Part shown: positions 11,316 to 24,700 of the stretch, piece by piece
How positions within the stretch are numbered: the first letter of the stretch is position 1
Layout of the letters: the number at the start of each line of letters is the position of its first letter
Assembly: GCF_002865645.1 (NCBI RefSeq)
Contig: NW_020194659.1
Location: forward strand, 376,688 to 440,687
Length of the DNA stretch: 64,000 nucleotides
Direction: 5' to 3'
DNA from: Hyaloscypha bicolor E
Taxonomy: Eukaryota > Ascomycota > Leotiomycetes > Helotiales > Hyaloscyphaceae
The notes under the pieces: generated by a model
What the model saw: the letters and a program-made list of their open reading frames with translations, nothing else
The model's database searches: none
What the model was told of the DNA's origin: nothing
Made by a program: the position numbers and the translations under genes

Positions 11316-14300
11316 TTATGACGCCATAACCAAAGCCAGCAAAGCCATTCGGCAGTAAAGCCCATATCTCATCTATCGACAAACAGTTAGCAAAGCCCAC
11401 TCAAATTTTCAATACAAGGGAGGGATGAGGGAGAAAGGGAAAAATGGAAGGAAAGGGACCAGACATACCTGTCTAAAATACGCCGCCCTCTGATCGAAAT
11501 CCACCTCCTCGCCAATCTCTCTATTTCTCGGCAAAGGATGCATAACAATCATGCTCGCCTTCGCGCTCCTCAACGTCCTATTATCCACCACAAAGCTATC
11601 CTTCAACCTCTCATACTCCTCCAGATCATCGAATCTTTCCTTCTGCACGCGCGTGCAATACAGGACATCGGAGTGTGCGATCACTTCAGGGGTCAGTTCC
11701 GTGGTCTCGATGAGCAGTTGGCCCGGCTTGGCTTTGATGAGCTCCAGGATCTCGCGGGGAAGGGAGAGAGCCCGAGGAGACACGAGCTGTATTTGGACGT
11801 CGTAGTGCTGGAGCAGTTTGACTAGTGAATGGACTGTTCTTCCATATCGAAGGTCACCGGTAAAAGTGATCGTTAATCCCGTAACGGTGCCGAGTTCCTC
11901 ACGGATGGTGAAGAGATCAAGGAATGCTTGAGTAGGATGTTCCTTGCTGCCGTTTCCGCCGTTTATAATCGGCACAGGAGAGAACTTGGCCGCGGTCTCA
12001 GCAGAGCTTTCGTCTGGGTGGCGGAGCACGATAGCGTCGCCGTAGCAGCCGAGAGTGCGGATCGAGTCGGCGAGGGACTCGCCTTTCACTGTGCTCGAGT
12101 GGGAAGTAGTGATGGCGACTGTTCGACCACCGAGACGTTGCATGGCGGCGTCGAACGAGGCAGATGTTCGAGTTGAGGGCTCGTAGAACATGGTGCAGAG
12201 GAGGCGGCCTTTGAGGATTGAGAGGACGCCTTCGCGTTGTACACCAAGACGCATCTCTTGCGCGACTGTGAAGAGGAGATGCAGGTCCTGGCGGGTGAAT
12301 TGGTTAACGGAGAGGACATGTTGGTTCTTGAAAGGGGATTGACCGAGGAGGGATTGCAGTGATGGAGAGATTGTTGGCTGAGGATACAAAGGTGGTCCAA
12401 ACTCCTCGGAGAGGGCAGATGTTCGTTGCGGGGATTGAGCTTGTCCAGAGGTGCCATCGAGGAACCTTGATCGGTTTGCAGGACGCATTGCCGGAGCGGC
12501 TAGCATGGAATATCTTCGCCCATGAGCGCTCTCTGGTCTTGGAATCAAGGCCGGAGAGCTAGGCATGGCTTTGACAACCGGAGACATAGGCGAGACGGTA
12601 TGCGAATCAATCAAATGAGAGGACATGTCCTTCCCATCAACACCGTCATAGCATGGCTCGCCATCCAAGCAAGCAGTCTTCTCCTGGAAGACCACGCGCT
12701 GAACAGCTCCACGCATAATCTTTCCTGCAAAGGGAGACCAGACAGGCGTTGCCGCAATTGTGTATGGGCGATCGATCTCTACCTCAGCAGAGGCACCCAT
12801 TTGATCGTGAAGCTCAAAGATCTCCTTGGGATTGTCGTGAAGGCGTGCTTTGATATCGTCAATAGTGAGCTTGCCATCAGCCACTGCAGTGAACAGCAGT
12901 GGGAGTGTGTCGGCAATGCCAATAGCCGCATTTGGAGCTTGCTTCGCGGCGTGTGCCAACTGGTATGGCAAGCTACCCACAGAGAAGACGTCGATAATGC
13001 TCATATGCTCCCAAAGGGCTTTCTGATCTTCGGCGGTGGGCAGGACCTTGGCTTGAGGGTAATCATCTTGGCTCAAGAACAATGCATAGACTGCAACATC
13101 ACAAGTGACCCTAAGCCCCTTCTGTTTTGAGAGGGCAATCAACTTGATGTCGTCCTTAGTTGTGACACTGGTAACATGAATCTTCCTGCTGTGGAGGCTG
13201 GCCAGGAGCAAAATTGAAGCAAGATCCGTCATCTTGGCGTCGGTGACAATTGGCTTGAAGTCTGGCCATGCCTCAAAATGTGCAGTCACAGCAGCGACTT
13301 TGCTAATATTGTCTGACAGGTGATTGAATGGGATAAAAAGCGATCCGACTTCTCCCGTGACTTGGCTGATTTGGTCAGCATTGGACGAAGTCGCTGCAAC
13401 GGAGAAGTTGTAGTCACAGCTTGCTCCACGCTTGCTGTTTAATTGGGCAGCCTTCAGAGCCCGGGCATCTGTCACGGAGCCTTCAAGACCAAGTGGCATG
13501 ATGCGGATCATGCTGAAGCCAGCAGATATCGATGCTCTTGTAACAGTCTGGAAATCATGACTGCCACGTGTGGCAATACCTGGCACAAAGGCTGCAATGT
13601 TGACGAGGCCAGGGAGCACCACAGTCCGGTGGCTCGTCTGGGCATCAATGTTGCTGATCTCCAAATCAAAATGTCTAGCAATTGCCTCGATCAGGATCTT
13701 GGCATTCTTGACGTTAGTCACCAAGGGAGTTTGGTAGTCGACAGCCATTCTTCTGGTCTGATAACCCTTGCTCATATAGTTGGCTGGACGTCTGTAACGA
13801 TTGCTGGAAGGAAGATTGATGTAGAGATCAATCATGTTGTTAGCCAAATGCTGAGTCAAAGAGAACTCCGATTTCTGGTCGTCGTCACCCTCCCCAAGAA
13901 TCTCTAGGTACTGGACGGGGACATCGTGCTCCTGCAAGAAATCCGCAGTACCAGCAGTGGCAAAGAGCTTGTAGCCCATGCGTTGCAGCTTAAGGACTGA
14001 GGGCAACATTTCTTTCTTATCCTTGTACGAACCAATCGACAACAAAATGTTCCGATTAGGCAACTTGAAGCCGGTCGAAATCAAGGCTTTGATGTAAGCC
14101 TCGTACTTATCGACGCCGAAGCAAGCAACTTCACCGGTTGAAGCCATCTCAACACCAAGAACGGGGTCGGCTCCAGATAGTCGGGAGAAACTGAACTGCG
14201 GCACTTTCACACCGACACAGTTCGGCGGAAGCTCGGTGGGAGGATACTCGGTGAACGGAATCCCCATGATCGCCTTGGTAGCCATTTCGATGAGATCAAT

Positions 14301-17300
14301 ACCCATCACCTTCGAGACAAAAGGGAAAGATCTCGAAGCGCGGACGTTGCATTCAATGACCTTGATATCATTGTCTTTGGCGATGAATTGAATGTTGAAA
14401 GGGCCCGTCACATTCAATGCATCACCGATCTTCCGAGTAGCCTCCTCAATCCGCTGAATTGTAGTGGGTTCGAGATCTTGAGGTGGCAGGATTAACGTAG
14501 CATCTCCAGAATGAACACCAGCATTCTCAACATGTTCGGAGATGAAGTGCCCAACCATCTTCCCATCTTTTGCGACAGCGTCCATCTCAATTTCCTTGGC
14601 GTTCTCAATGTATTTTGTAATGACGACTGGGTGCTCGCGAGAAACCTCGGCTGCCTGTGCAAGATACGCCTCAAGATCGGCTTCGGAGTAAACTGTGTTC
14701 ATCGCTGCTCCCGAGAGAACATACGACGGCCGCACCAAGACGGGGTATGACACTTTCTTGCAGAAGACCTTTGCTTCATCAAAGCTGGTCAATTCCTTCC
14801 ATGTGGGCTGATCAACCCCGATTCTATCCAGCATACGTGAGAATTTGTAACGATTCTCGGCTGTATCAATCATTTCAGGAGATGTTCCCAAGACCTTGAC
14901 GTTGAGACGATGCAGAGGAAGAGCAATGTTGTTCGGAGTTTGACCACCCATGGCGATGAGCACACCACTCGAGTTTTCCATCTGGTAGATATCAAGGACA
15001 GTTTCCAAGTTGATATTCTCAAAGTAAAGACGATCGGCTTCGTCGTAATCGGTGCTGACAGTCTCCGGGTTGTAGTTGACCATAACCGTCTTGAAGCCAG
15101 ATTCGCGAAGAGTTCGGATTGCTCGAACGGAGCACCAGTCGAACTCGACGGAACTCCCGATTCTGTACTATAAGTTCTCGAAGTCAGTATTTCCTAAAGA
15201 GGTGGAATGTACAAGTCATGACAATGTCTCAAAAGTACTTCTGGGACACTCGAAATAGAAGTTAGAACTCCGAGAATGGGAGGACTTACGACGCCCGATC
15301 CCAAGACCATAATCTAAAGAATGCGTTAGCGATAGTAACGGGATGCTGAGAGTAAAGAGATAAGGTCCAGGGGTCCGAAAGGTCGTTGAAATCGGAGCTG
15401 TCGATTTCAACGGTTACAGCAACAACCAGTGAGATTGCTGAGGCAGCGAGTCCATCCGGAAGGCAGGCGCATCCTGTCGGGAAAGAAAAACATTGACTCA
15501 CGCCGTGATCATTAAAAGAAACATCATTCTCTGAGCCATTGTATGTCAGGTACTAGGTAACGGGGAAGTCAGCAATTGCTCGATTAAGGTCGTTCCGGGA
15601 GAATTGAGAGGTTGTCTCGGGAGAAGATCATGAGACAGTCAAAGCTGGGAGAAGGCTTCTCACAAGATAGTTCGTAAAGGCTGGAAACTCAGCAGCGACA
15701 GTATCAATCTGCTTCACAACCGGTACAATCCCAGCTTCGACTCTCATTCTCCTGACTGCCAGCTCGTTCGAGCTCCAGAATTTGGCAAGCTGGCGATCGC
15801 AGAAGCCAAGCTGCTTGGCTTGGCGGAGCATACTTGTGGTGATGGTGCCTGCATTGAATGTGGTCATCAACTTGCCAAAGTCGCTGAGCCCCTTGAGCTT
15901 GCTCAGGAACCATTTGTCAATCTTGGTCATCTCCCAAATCTTATCGACGGAGTAACCAGAGTGCATGGCGTTTGCAATGGCGAAGAGACGTTGATCAGAA
16001 GGAGTCTGTAACTCGTCGTCAATAGACATGAGCGCTTTTGTATCGTTGAAGCCAAGATTATGGAAGTCAATTGCTCGAATCGCTTTCTGGATGGCTTCTT
16101 CAAACGTTCTTCCAATGCTCATGACTTCACCAACACTCTTCATTGATGATCCGAGCTGGGTAGAGACACGGGTGAACTTTTTCAAGTCCCATCTGGGCAT
16201 CTTCACAACAACGTAATCAAGTGAGGGCTCGAAGCAGGCGCAAGTGACCTTGGTGACGGAGTTGGAAATCTTGTTCAGAGGAATGCCCAGACCAAGCTTA
16301 GCAGCGATGAAAGCTAACGGGTAGCCGGTCGCTTTCGAAGCCAGTGCTGAAGATCTGGATAATCGAGCATTGACTTCGATAATGCAGTACTCTCTGGAGA
16401 ACGGATTCAGTGCATACTGAATATTGCATTCTCCGACGACTCCCAGATGCCGGATCACGTTGACTGCAGTCGTTCGAAGCATATTGTAATCTTCGTCTGA
16501 CAGGGTCTGTGATGGCGCAACAACGATCGAGTCTCCAGTGTGGATTCCCAGGGGATCGAAGTTCTCCATGTTGCAAACAGTGATGCAATTGTCTCGAGCA
16601 TCTCGAACAACCTCGTACTCAATTTCTTTCCAGCCTTTCATACTTCGTTCAATCAGAACTTGCGGGCTTGCAGCAAATGCCTTGTTGCAAAGGGCGAGCA
16701 ATTCCCGCTCGTTATCTGCAAACCCGCTGCCAAGCCCACCCAAGGCGTATGCAGCTCGAACAATGACTGGGAATCCAATTCCTTTCACGACTCGCATCGC
16801 CTCCTCCACGGTGCTTGCTGACGCAGACTTCGCACATTTCTCACCGATCGATTCCATGCTTCGTGCAAACAGTTCTCGGTCTTCGGTCGTGATGATTGTG
16901 TCAATTGGAGTTCCCAGAACTTTCACTCCAAGCTCTTCAAATTCATCCTTCAACTGGATGCCAACCTGTAAAGCGGTCTGACCTCCAAACGTAACGTATA
17001 TCGCATCAGGTCGCTCATGGACAATGACCTTTCGCACAAAGTCCGAAGTAACGGGCAGGAAATAAACCTTATCAGCCAATCCCTTCGAAGTCTGAATAGT
17101 TGCAATGTTGGGATTGATCAAGACGGTGTAAATTCCTTCCTCTTTCAGTGCTTTTATCGCTTGACTTCCAGAGTAATCAAATTCTCCTGCTTGACCAATA
17201 CTCAAACCCCCACTCCCCAAGACGAGAACTTTCTTGACATCAACCTTTGGATGTAGTCTGTCGTTCTCCTCAGCATCTCCTCCAGGGAAATGAACAGGTG

Positions 17301-18644
17301 CCGAAAGAAGCTGCCGATCCTTGATGGCACCAACAATTGTTTGGATGAATATGTCAAATAAGAATTCTGTGTCTCGGGGTCCTGGGGTGCTCTCTGGGTG
17401 GAATTGAACACTAAAGTATGGTTTGCTCAAGTGTCGAATACCTTCGTTACTGCCGTCGTTGGCATTGACAAATAGTTCCGTCCACTCGGCGGGTAGAGTA
17501 GCTGCATCCACAGCGAAACCGTGATTTTGGGATGTAATGTGACATTTTCCAGTCAGCATATTCGTGCAAGGAATGTTGTGTCCACGGTTACCGAACTTCA
17601 TCTTAAGAGTGCTTGCACCAGCAGCTCGAGCCAGCAATTGATGTCCCAAACAAATGCCAAAAATCGGTGTTCTGTTCTCTGCCATGGCGGATGAAATATG
17701 CTTCACGGTCTTCTCCATCATGGCAGGATCACCAGGGCCATTGGAGATGAAGAGGCCATCGTAGTCCTTACCAGCAAGGGCTGGGAAATCGTAGTCCCAC
17801 GGACAGACCATGACCTCCACGCCTCTTCTGAGTAGACACCGTAATTGATTGTACTTCAAACCAACATCCAAGCACAACACACGTAAGGGTCTTCCAGAGG
17901 GGTGTTTCAGGGTGTTTGAAGGACTTGGGGAATACAACTTCGGTTTTCGTATCGAAACTAGGTGAAGATGTCAGCCCTTTATCGTGGGCTGGGATTGAGC
18001 AAGGACTCACCATCTGCCACGAGGTTTTGTGTATTTGGATTGACCCAACCGATCGTCTCAAAAGCAGATCTCCAGTTTTCCGAGGACGCTACTGCCGAGG
18101 TACCGTTGGGAAGACCGTTTGTGTATCCATTCGAGAGACTTAAATTTTGCACCAGCATTCGTCCCAGCATGCTTCCTTCCTGTCTGATCCTCTTTGTCAG
18201 GGCTCGAGTGTCTACTCCATATATTGCTGGAACTCCTTGTTCCTTCAGCCATGTGCCCAGTGATGATGTAGCGAGAAAGTGAGAGTAGTCTTCGCCGGAG
18301 TAGGATGCGGTAATGAGACCGGCAATGTGTATTTGGGAGGCTTCGAAATGTGCAGGCAGATCCTTGAGGAGGTCGTCCATTGTCTCTCGGGAGGGCACGC
18401 CATAGTTCCCCACGAGGGGAAAGGTGATGACCAGAATTTGTCCCCGGTATGAGGGGTCGGTAATGGACTCGGGGTATCCGACCATGCCAGTCTGGAAGAC
18501 CAATTCTCCTGCCACGCTCTTCTTCGCACCGAAGCTATAGCCCTGGTAGACAGCGCCATCTTGGAGCTCGAGGGCGATCAGCCCCTCGTCTTGGGCTCCT
18601 GCATCGAGGATTTGGGCTGTGACGGGAGGGAAAATTTCCGCCAT
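11316..18644 (-). CDS. URA2: Multifunctional carbamoyl-phosphate synthase / aspartate carbamoyltransferase
   Basis: Makes carbamoyl phosphate from glutamine, bicarbonate and ATP, then carbamoyl aspartate: the first two steps of pyrimidine synthesis. Six exons: 18644-18011, 17957-15664, 15552-15502, 15313-15290, 15167-11469, 11372-11316. Together they give 2252 aa, close to the known family length. Domains in order: CPSase small chain and GATase (GICLGHQ with Cys near 314; FHPESTPGP), the two ATP-grasp halves of CPSase (exons 2-5), a dihydroorotase-like domain, and C-terminal ATCase (EPSTRTS near 2000, HPTQAF near 2077, final [15 protein letters not shown]). The DHO-like domain reads [10 protein letters not shown] near residue 1524 where active DHOases have the metal-binding HxH, so it should be inactive, as is usual in fungal Ura2. 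Exon 4 is only 24 nt (IMVLGSGV). The homologue is pyrABCN in Aspergillus. Confidence 0.97.
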
Positions 18645-19348
18645 TATTTTCCCCCTCCAGGTTCTTGATCCAATGATCAGAGTCGCTGCAGTGTATTCAA
18701 AAGACAATGTACAGGTTGCTTGCGTAGCTTCGGGAGGGTTCCGAGGGATTCTGTAGTCCGTAGCTGGATGATCGACTGCCAAATGAATTCTCAGTATACC
18801 AGCTCTCGCGGAAGAGTCAGGATAGTGATTGGCGCTGGCAGGAAAGTGATTGCGGAAGATTTAACGCGAGATGGAGGCTAGCCTAAATGACTGAATATAT
18901 GCTGTCCCAAGAGTATGTGGGACATTGAGACTGAGAGAGCGAGCGAGCGTGGTGGGACGAAATAGAAAGAAGAGGGTTCGTCAAAGTCAAAAATCAAAAT
19001 TTCGACATTGAGAGGATGGAGGGGCTAAAGCCTGCGCTAGCCGACCTGGGAGAGTGCTGCATCGTTCTGCCGCCAATTACACATGGCACGCGCGAAGGCG
19101 GTCAACGCACAATTTTATGCCGGTCCCAGGAACAGGGATTTCATTGAACCAATTTTTTCTGGGAACGTTTTCGAGCATGTCAACGTCAATGCTAATATTG
19201 GCATTAGTGATCGGGGCTTTTAGCAAGGCAAGGCATGTCTCGACACTTTTTCAGTGCAATTGCACCGTACTGTATAGCCATGGAGACCTCGAAACTGCCG
19301 ACCTTTTTTATTCTTCAGAGGCAGATCCATCGCTTAGCCTTGCCTCTA
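18645..19348. other. URA2 promoter side, no gene recognised
   Basis: The bases upstream of the URA2 ATG (18644) form its presumed 5' leader and promoter. The open frame continues upstream to 18782, but the ATG at 18644 starts the conserved protein. Nothing else recognised up to the repeat at about 19349. Confidence 0.4.
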
Positions 19349-19500
19349 AAATCGGGAAAATGTAAACGACCCCTCCCCCCACCTCGGGGGATCGATTGGG
19401 TGTATCAGTTAGGGGCTATGGTGTTAACGACTTGTGATTGGCTACTTAGGCTCTATAAAAACCTTAAGTTAGATTTTCTAATATAAGTATAAGCTAGTAT
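19349..19500 (+). repeat. Dispersed repeat end (GAAAATGTAAACGACCCC family)
   Basis: Starts with GGGAAAATGTAAACGACCCC, continues through a C/G-rich stretch to a TTAGGGGC motif, then an AT-rich part with TAATATAAGTAT. The same order of motifs occurs inverted at 30520-30660, and partly at 27715-27765 and inverted near 34545-34575. It is probably the end of a DNA transposon family. Confidence 0.45.
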
Positions 19501-19577
19501 ATTATAAGGCCTATTATAATCACGTGCTTCTTGGCCTATTACTCACCAGGCAAATTAGTATGTGAAGAATTAAGTAT

Positions 19578-20351
19578 TTAACAACGCCTGATCTCGGAAT
19601 GCTGGGACCGGTTGATTTGGAGCAAGTCATCCAGGCGGAGGTCCATCGAGTGCCGGGCAGCAGCCGGATCTCCAAGGTTGAAATCGTCCAGCTCCACAAC
19701 CTCACTTCCAGGTAGGTAATAGTGCAAACTGCAGTTTGAAACTGCAGTCCAGCCTTCAAATTTGAAACTGCTGATTAGATTCGGCAAACTAAACTGGCAA
19801 GAAAAGGCTCAAACTGCAGTTAGACTGCAGTTTGGCCACGGTTTAGTGCAGTTTAGTGCAGTTTACATACAAATTTTACAGTTTGCAAAAGGGGTTTTAA
19901 ACTGCGCTTTAGATACCCTGCACTAATCTATACTGAGATACGCCGAGGCTAGACTAGACCGCTAAACTGCAGTTTAGACTGGACTGAGATCAAACTATTA
20001 CCTACACTGCTCACTTCCATCTCCCCTCGGCTGTTTTTGAGCCGTCCGAATTCCTTCTGCCCCCTGTTCTCCCGCATCATTTGTATATCCTCCCTTCTCA
20101 GCGCCTCTTCCCACGTCGCGAGAATCTAAAATTCCTTAATCTTCTTCACCAGGTCCCTCATGATTACGACCTCGCAACCGAAGTCTACCTGGCTTGGGGT
20201 TCAACATTCTCTTCATCAAGTTTTCGACAGGGATATCTTCTCCTGCTAGTACCTCGAGCGTCGACGGCTTGTTATCCTCCCCCGTAGTGCTGGGCACCAG
20301 AAAGATTGTTGGCGGTAGGCTCAACAACACGAAGGGAGAAAGCTGTATCAT
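19578..20351 (-). pseudogene. Hypothetical gene interrupted by a hAT-type MITE
   Basis: Reading on the minus strand from about 20351, an open frame (STLEVLAGEDIPVENLMKRM) can be joined by a plausible intron (gtagac...ttttag, ending near 20127) to a second frame (DVGRGAEKGGYTNDAGEQGA). That frame reaches the right edge of the MITE. Across the target site, with the MITE left out, the same frame continues as SEVVELDDFNLGDPAAARHS to a stop at 19578. With the MITE present a stop comes a few codons inside it. No domain was recognised. The coding nature rests on frame continuity and a protein-like composition only. Confidence 0.3.
19709..20009. mobile_element. hAT-type MITE with 8-bp target duplication
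   Basis: A 301-bp element. The left end is CAGGTAGGTAATAGT and the reverse complement of the right end is CAGTGTAGGTAATAGT. The identical octamer CTCACTTC lies at both sides (19701-19708 and 20010-20017). A CAG-type tip plus an 8-bp duplication is the hAT signature. The interior contains many copies of the short palindromic motif AAACTGCAGTTT or halves of it, and no coding capacity. Confidence 0.85.
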
Positions 20352-20531
20352 TGATTAGTGGACGTAATAAATCATTATATGATTCAATGATAAAGATGGA
20401 AATTAGAAAGAGGGGCCGGCACTGATGAGTTGAAGAGAGAGAAGAGAGTGAAAGAAACTGATCATACCACATCAAGAGATCGCCGAGCTAGATTTGTACA
20501 TACTTTACGCAATAAAAAGCTGTTATAATAA

Positions 20532-21289
20532 CTATGAGGACATGGGGTCAGCGTAAGCTTCCTGCAGCCATTGACTATTATTATTCCCTGAATCCTTTGT
20601 CTGAACCACCGTGCTATCGTAATCATCCCCCATAACAAGTCTCTCAATCCGCTGCTGCAAGTATGCACTCTGTTCCCGTGCCGATGTCGGATTCCCGAGC
20701 CCGAACTGAGTGTGAGCGAAAGGCCAAGCAAGACGGACGAAAAATCGGCCTAATCTATTCTCTCGTAGTTTCGACAATGGCCCGAGAGTCCGCGCATACA
20801 TTTTGATGATCGCCATGCCCTGCTCTTTAGTCAAAGTTTTCCGGAAATCGGCAACATGTTCGCCATGAAGGATACAATCCGCCATGTAGATGCTCAATGT
20901 GAGCATCGGGAGATTGAGTAGCCCGCTCACGTGCTCAATAGTTTGAAGCCAGTCTTGGTAAGCGGTTTCATGAGGACGGAGGTAGTCGTCGTAAAATGGC
21001 GGGAAGACGATTTCAATAGATCTTAGTAGTGGAAGTGCTTGGGGAGGAATAACATCCGTTAGGAAAATAGATATCCCAAGACGGGCGGGGGTGCTTTCAG
21101 CAGGAGATGTGCATCCTCCTGGGGGGACAATAATAAACCGATTTTGGGCGAAAAAGACCGCCTGAGCATCTTCTCGCAATTGCTTGCATATGAGAAATAG
21201 AGAGGTAGGTGGAGACCAGCAGCGGCATTTTGATGAGAATGCAGCGTGGTAGCGGCGGCAAAAGCAACCCACGTGCCAAGGTTCGGCTT
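20532..21289 (-). pseudogene. F-box-like/2EXR-type gene, 3' part (split by copia element)
   Basis: The C-terminal 250 codons of a gene whose 5' part lies at 26441-27508. It reads CFCRRYHAAFSSKC, then SLFLICKQLREDAQAVFF and MYARTLGPLSKL. These are features I know from a large expanded family in Leotiomycetes and related fungi with F-box/2EXR-like N-termini; the biochemical role is unknown. The stop is at 20532. No start codon of its own is expected here: the frame runs straight into the 5-bp target duplication (GGCTT, 21285-21289) of the retrotransposon. On its own this fragment is presumably not expressed as the original protein. Confidence 0.8.
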
Positions 21290-21648
21290 TGTTGAACTAG
21301 CTAGCTTGACTAGCATCCATTCCTTCCACTCCAGGTTCAACCACTAATTCAGTTCGTCCGATTATTGGGTATTACTTACGTACGAACATACCAATCGTTT
21401 ATTAGTATCGCCATTCGATTACGTTCCTTAAACGTACGTTCAGGAATCAGATTGGTAAATCGTTCCCACTACTAAGTAAGTGCGGGGTAAATCACATGGT
21501 GGGGTGGAAATCAGGAATATAGCTAGGGAACCCATTCCCTCTGTTTTTATGGAATCACTCTCCTGTATCTAGTCAAAACTAGTCATTCTACAGATTATTA
21601 ATCTCTAATATATCGATTTTCCACCAATAAATCGATCCCAGTTCAATA
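21290..21648 (+). repeat. Left (5') LTR of the copia element
   Basis: 359 bp, begins TGTTGAACTAGC and ends AGTTCAATA. The differences from the right LTR that I could list are all transitions. Confidence 0.95.
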
Positions 21649-21760
21649 GGTTATGAGCCCGGATAGCGCCCACTAAGTGCTTTCACATGATCCTCAGATC
21701 ACGTGACCTCACTTAGTATGAACCTGTCTATTTCCGATTTCATCAAAATCGTTAATTCTA

Positions 21761-24700
21761 TTGAATTACACCTACCGCATTGGCCTTGCATTAGCAGAAT
21801 TCACTAAAAATACAGCCATTTTTGGGCAAAAGTTCTCTGCAAAATCCGCTATACCAGATAGCAAAAAATTAGTATATATCACCTATAAAGAGACAAAAAT
21901 CGAACCTCTCTCAGATAGTAATATCTACTCCTGGATAGACAATACCATAAATATCTTTATTATCGAAGATCTATGGCAGTATATTAATCCAGATTAAGCT
22001 CCTACTCTCGTGGAATCGGCCCAAAAGGACGATAAAACGACTGCTCGTTAAGTAGTAATTGCTCGTACGGTACTAAATCTACTTATTACCTATAATACCT
22101 GGTAATAATTCAAGGAAATCAAGCTTATATACCAGATCTGGATCCAGATTCAAGCTAAAGCGAACTAGCTAAAAGCTCAGAAAGAAGCTCTATACCTTTA
22201 ATAGTTGGAAACTATTACGTTTAATTCCAATAAGGGAATGGATAACTTTATTAATTATATTAGCTGTAAAGTAGCTAAAATTAAAGGTATAAACGGGTTA
22301 ATTTCGGACATTTCTATATCCGGATATCTGATTTATAGCCTTCCAAAGGAATATAACCTTTATAAACCCCTCTTGAATTCTATTAGAGCTAATATTAATA
22401 AACTAAAGCTGGAATTACTTAAAGCGGACGCTTTTACTAAAGAGAACAAATTTAGAAATAAAACCCCTAATTCTACTTCTGATTCTATTCCAAAAGTACT
22501 AGCTGCTTAAGGAAATTAATTGGGAAATTAGCCCAAAAATAAGGACAAAAAACCGAAGTATTTCAAGGATCCAAATACCTACTATATGTTCTATAAGTAT
22601 AAAGGATATAATATTAAGGACTATATAAGCTATAAATTAGCTCAGGAATTCTATAATTCTAAAGGAAAAGATACTAATTCTACTAGTAAGAAGGCGTTTT
22701 CTAATCCTAAAGTACCTATATATCCCAAAGTATATACTACTATAAAGTTAATAATTAGTACTTTTCTTAATAGATAGTTATATAATAATAATTTCATGAA
22801 TATCTGGTATATTAATTCAGGTACTATAGACTATTTTACGGGGAGTAAAAGCTCTTTTATTATATATAAAGAGATTAATCTATTTCTAATTATTCTTGGT
22901 AACGAATTAATAATTCTTATTAAGGGTAAAGGAACTATTCTTTTAGTTACCTAACTAGAGCTAAAAATATAGCTTAATAATATACTTTATAGCCCCTAAT
23001 TCCGGAATACCTCCTTATTATTAATTTCCAAAATTATATAAGCTAGAGGTAATATTATATTTTCCCAAGGAAATATCCGAATTATTAATAAAGAAATAAC
23101 TATTATAACTAGTACCTTTAGTTCCTTTATAGGGCTATATTAGCTTAACTAATTTGATTTAGGGCGTGCCCTAAAAGTATTAAAATCGGAAGCTTTAGCC
23201 TTCCTGGAAACGTAGTATTAGTAATATGGATATCTAAATACGAAGTATATCCTGAAATTAGTAAACTATATTTATAGACTTTAATTTAAGAACCAAAACC
23301 CATTTGATTGTAATTTATATAATATGAGCAAGATTACTAGGGCTAGTATAACTGAGCTATACCCTGAAAAACTATTTCCGGAAAAGTATATTATAATTGA
23401 CTTATAGGGGCTATTAAGGGTTCTATTCCTTAGTAAGAACTCCTATATACTTTCTATTACTTATAAGAATACTAAATATTATATGGCAGTATATAATTCG
23501 GATAGAAAGGGCTATTTTATAGATCTTTAGTATTAAGTAATCTTTTCTAAAACCCAAACTAGGAATAAAGTCAAGTGCCTATACTTTAATAATACTCCAG
23601 AATTTGTATTAGGATAAGTCAAGAACTGGTACAAATTAAAGGACATTTGTCTAGAACTAATAACTACTTATATACCTGAATAGAATAGTATTTCTGAATA
23701 TAGTATATATATAATTATTAAAGTAAAGTATATAGAGCTAGAATAATTAGGCTTACCGTACGAGTTTTAGGAAGAAGTAGCTATATATGGGATTTATGCC
23801 TATAATTAATATTATTTATCCAAAATTGGTATGATTTTATATAAAGCGTTTTATAGGGTTAAACCGAACGTTTCTAACCTATGAATATTCGGTTCCTTAA
23901 TATATGTCTATATATTTAAGGAAATAGTCTTATAATACAAGTATATAGCCAAGGCCTTTAGAGGCATTTTTACTAGCTATAGTAGTTCCGGATATCGTAT
24001 TTGGAACTCATATAAGTAGATATTCGTTATTTCTAATTATTATACTATTAAAGAATATATTAAGGGAGTATATTTCTTGAATCTAGTATCCTAGCTATAT
24101 AGAAGACTAGTTAGTACTACTAAAGATTATAATAATACTTCTAGTAATAATATATATAATCCCGATATAATTTATAAAGATACTATTATTATTAATACTA
24201 GAAATTAATAGCTTAATATTCTATTAGAAGATAATTAAGAAAATTACTCTAATATTAAAGGAAATACTGCTTAAAGCGTATTATATAACCAAATTAAGGG
24301 TATTTCTAGTTTAAGCAAAGCTCCTGAGCCCCTATTTGGGAATAATAACCAAGAACTAGAATTATCTATAAGTGGTTCTAATTCAGGTTCTATAATTTAG
24401 GAGGCGCCTATACTTCCCGAAATGGTTCTAGTTAGGGGTAAATTAATTCCTAAATATCCGAAATCGACTAGAATTACCGGGAAATAGTCTAATTCTCGTA
24501 CTTTACTAGTTATTAACCAGAATACCGAAGCTTCCAAAATTCTAATATTAATTAATAAAGCTTTTACTGGCCCTAATACCCATCTTTGGAAACCTTCTAT
24601 TAGGAAGAAGCTATAATCCTATATATATAATTATATATGGGATCTAGTAATTAGAAAATACTAAAAAACTATCGGATATTACTAGTTATTTAAAATTAAG

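Noticed and set aside
12522..13907. Large plus-strand ORFs (202 and 154 aa) across URA2
   Set aside because: They are antisense shadows of the highly conserved URA2 exon 5.
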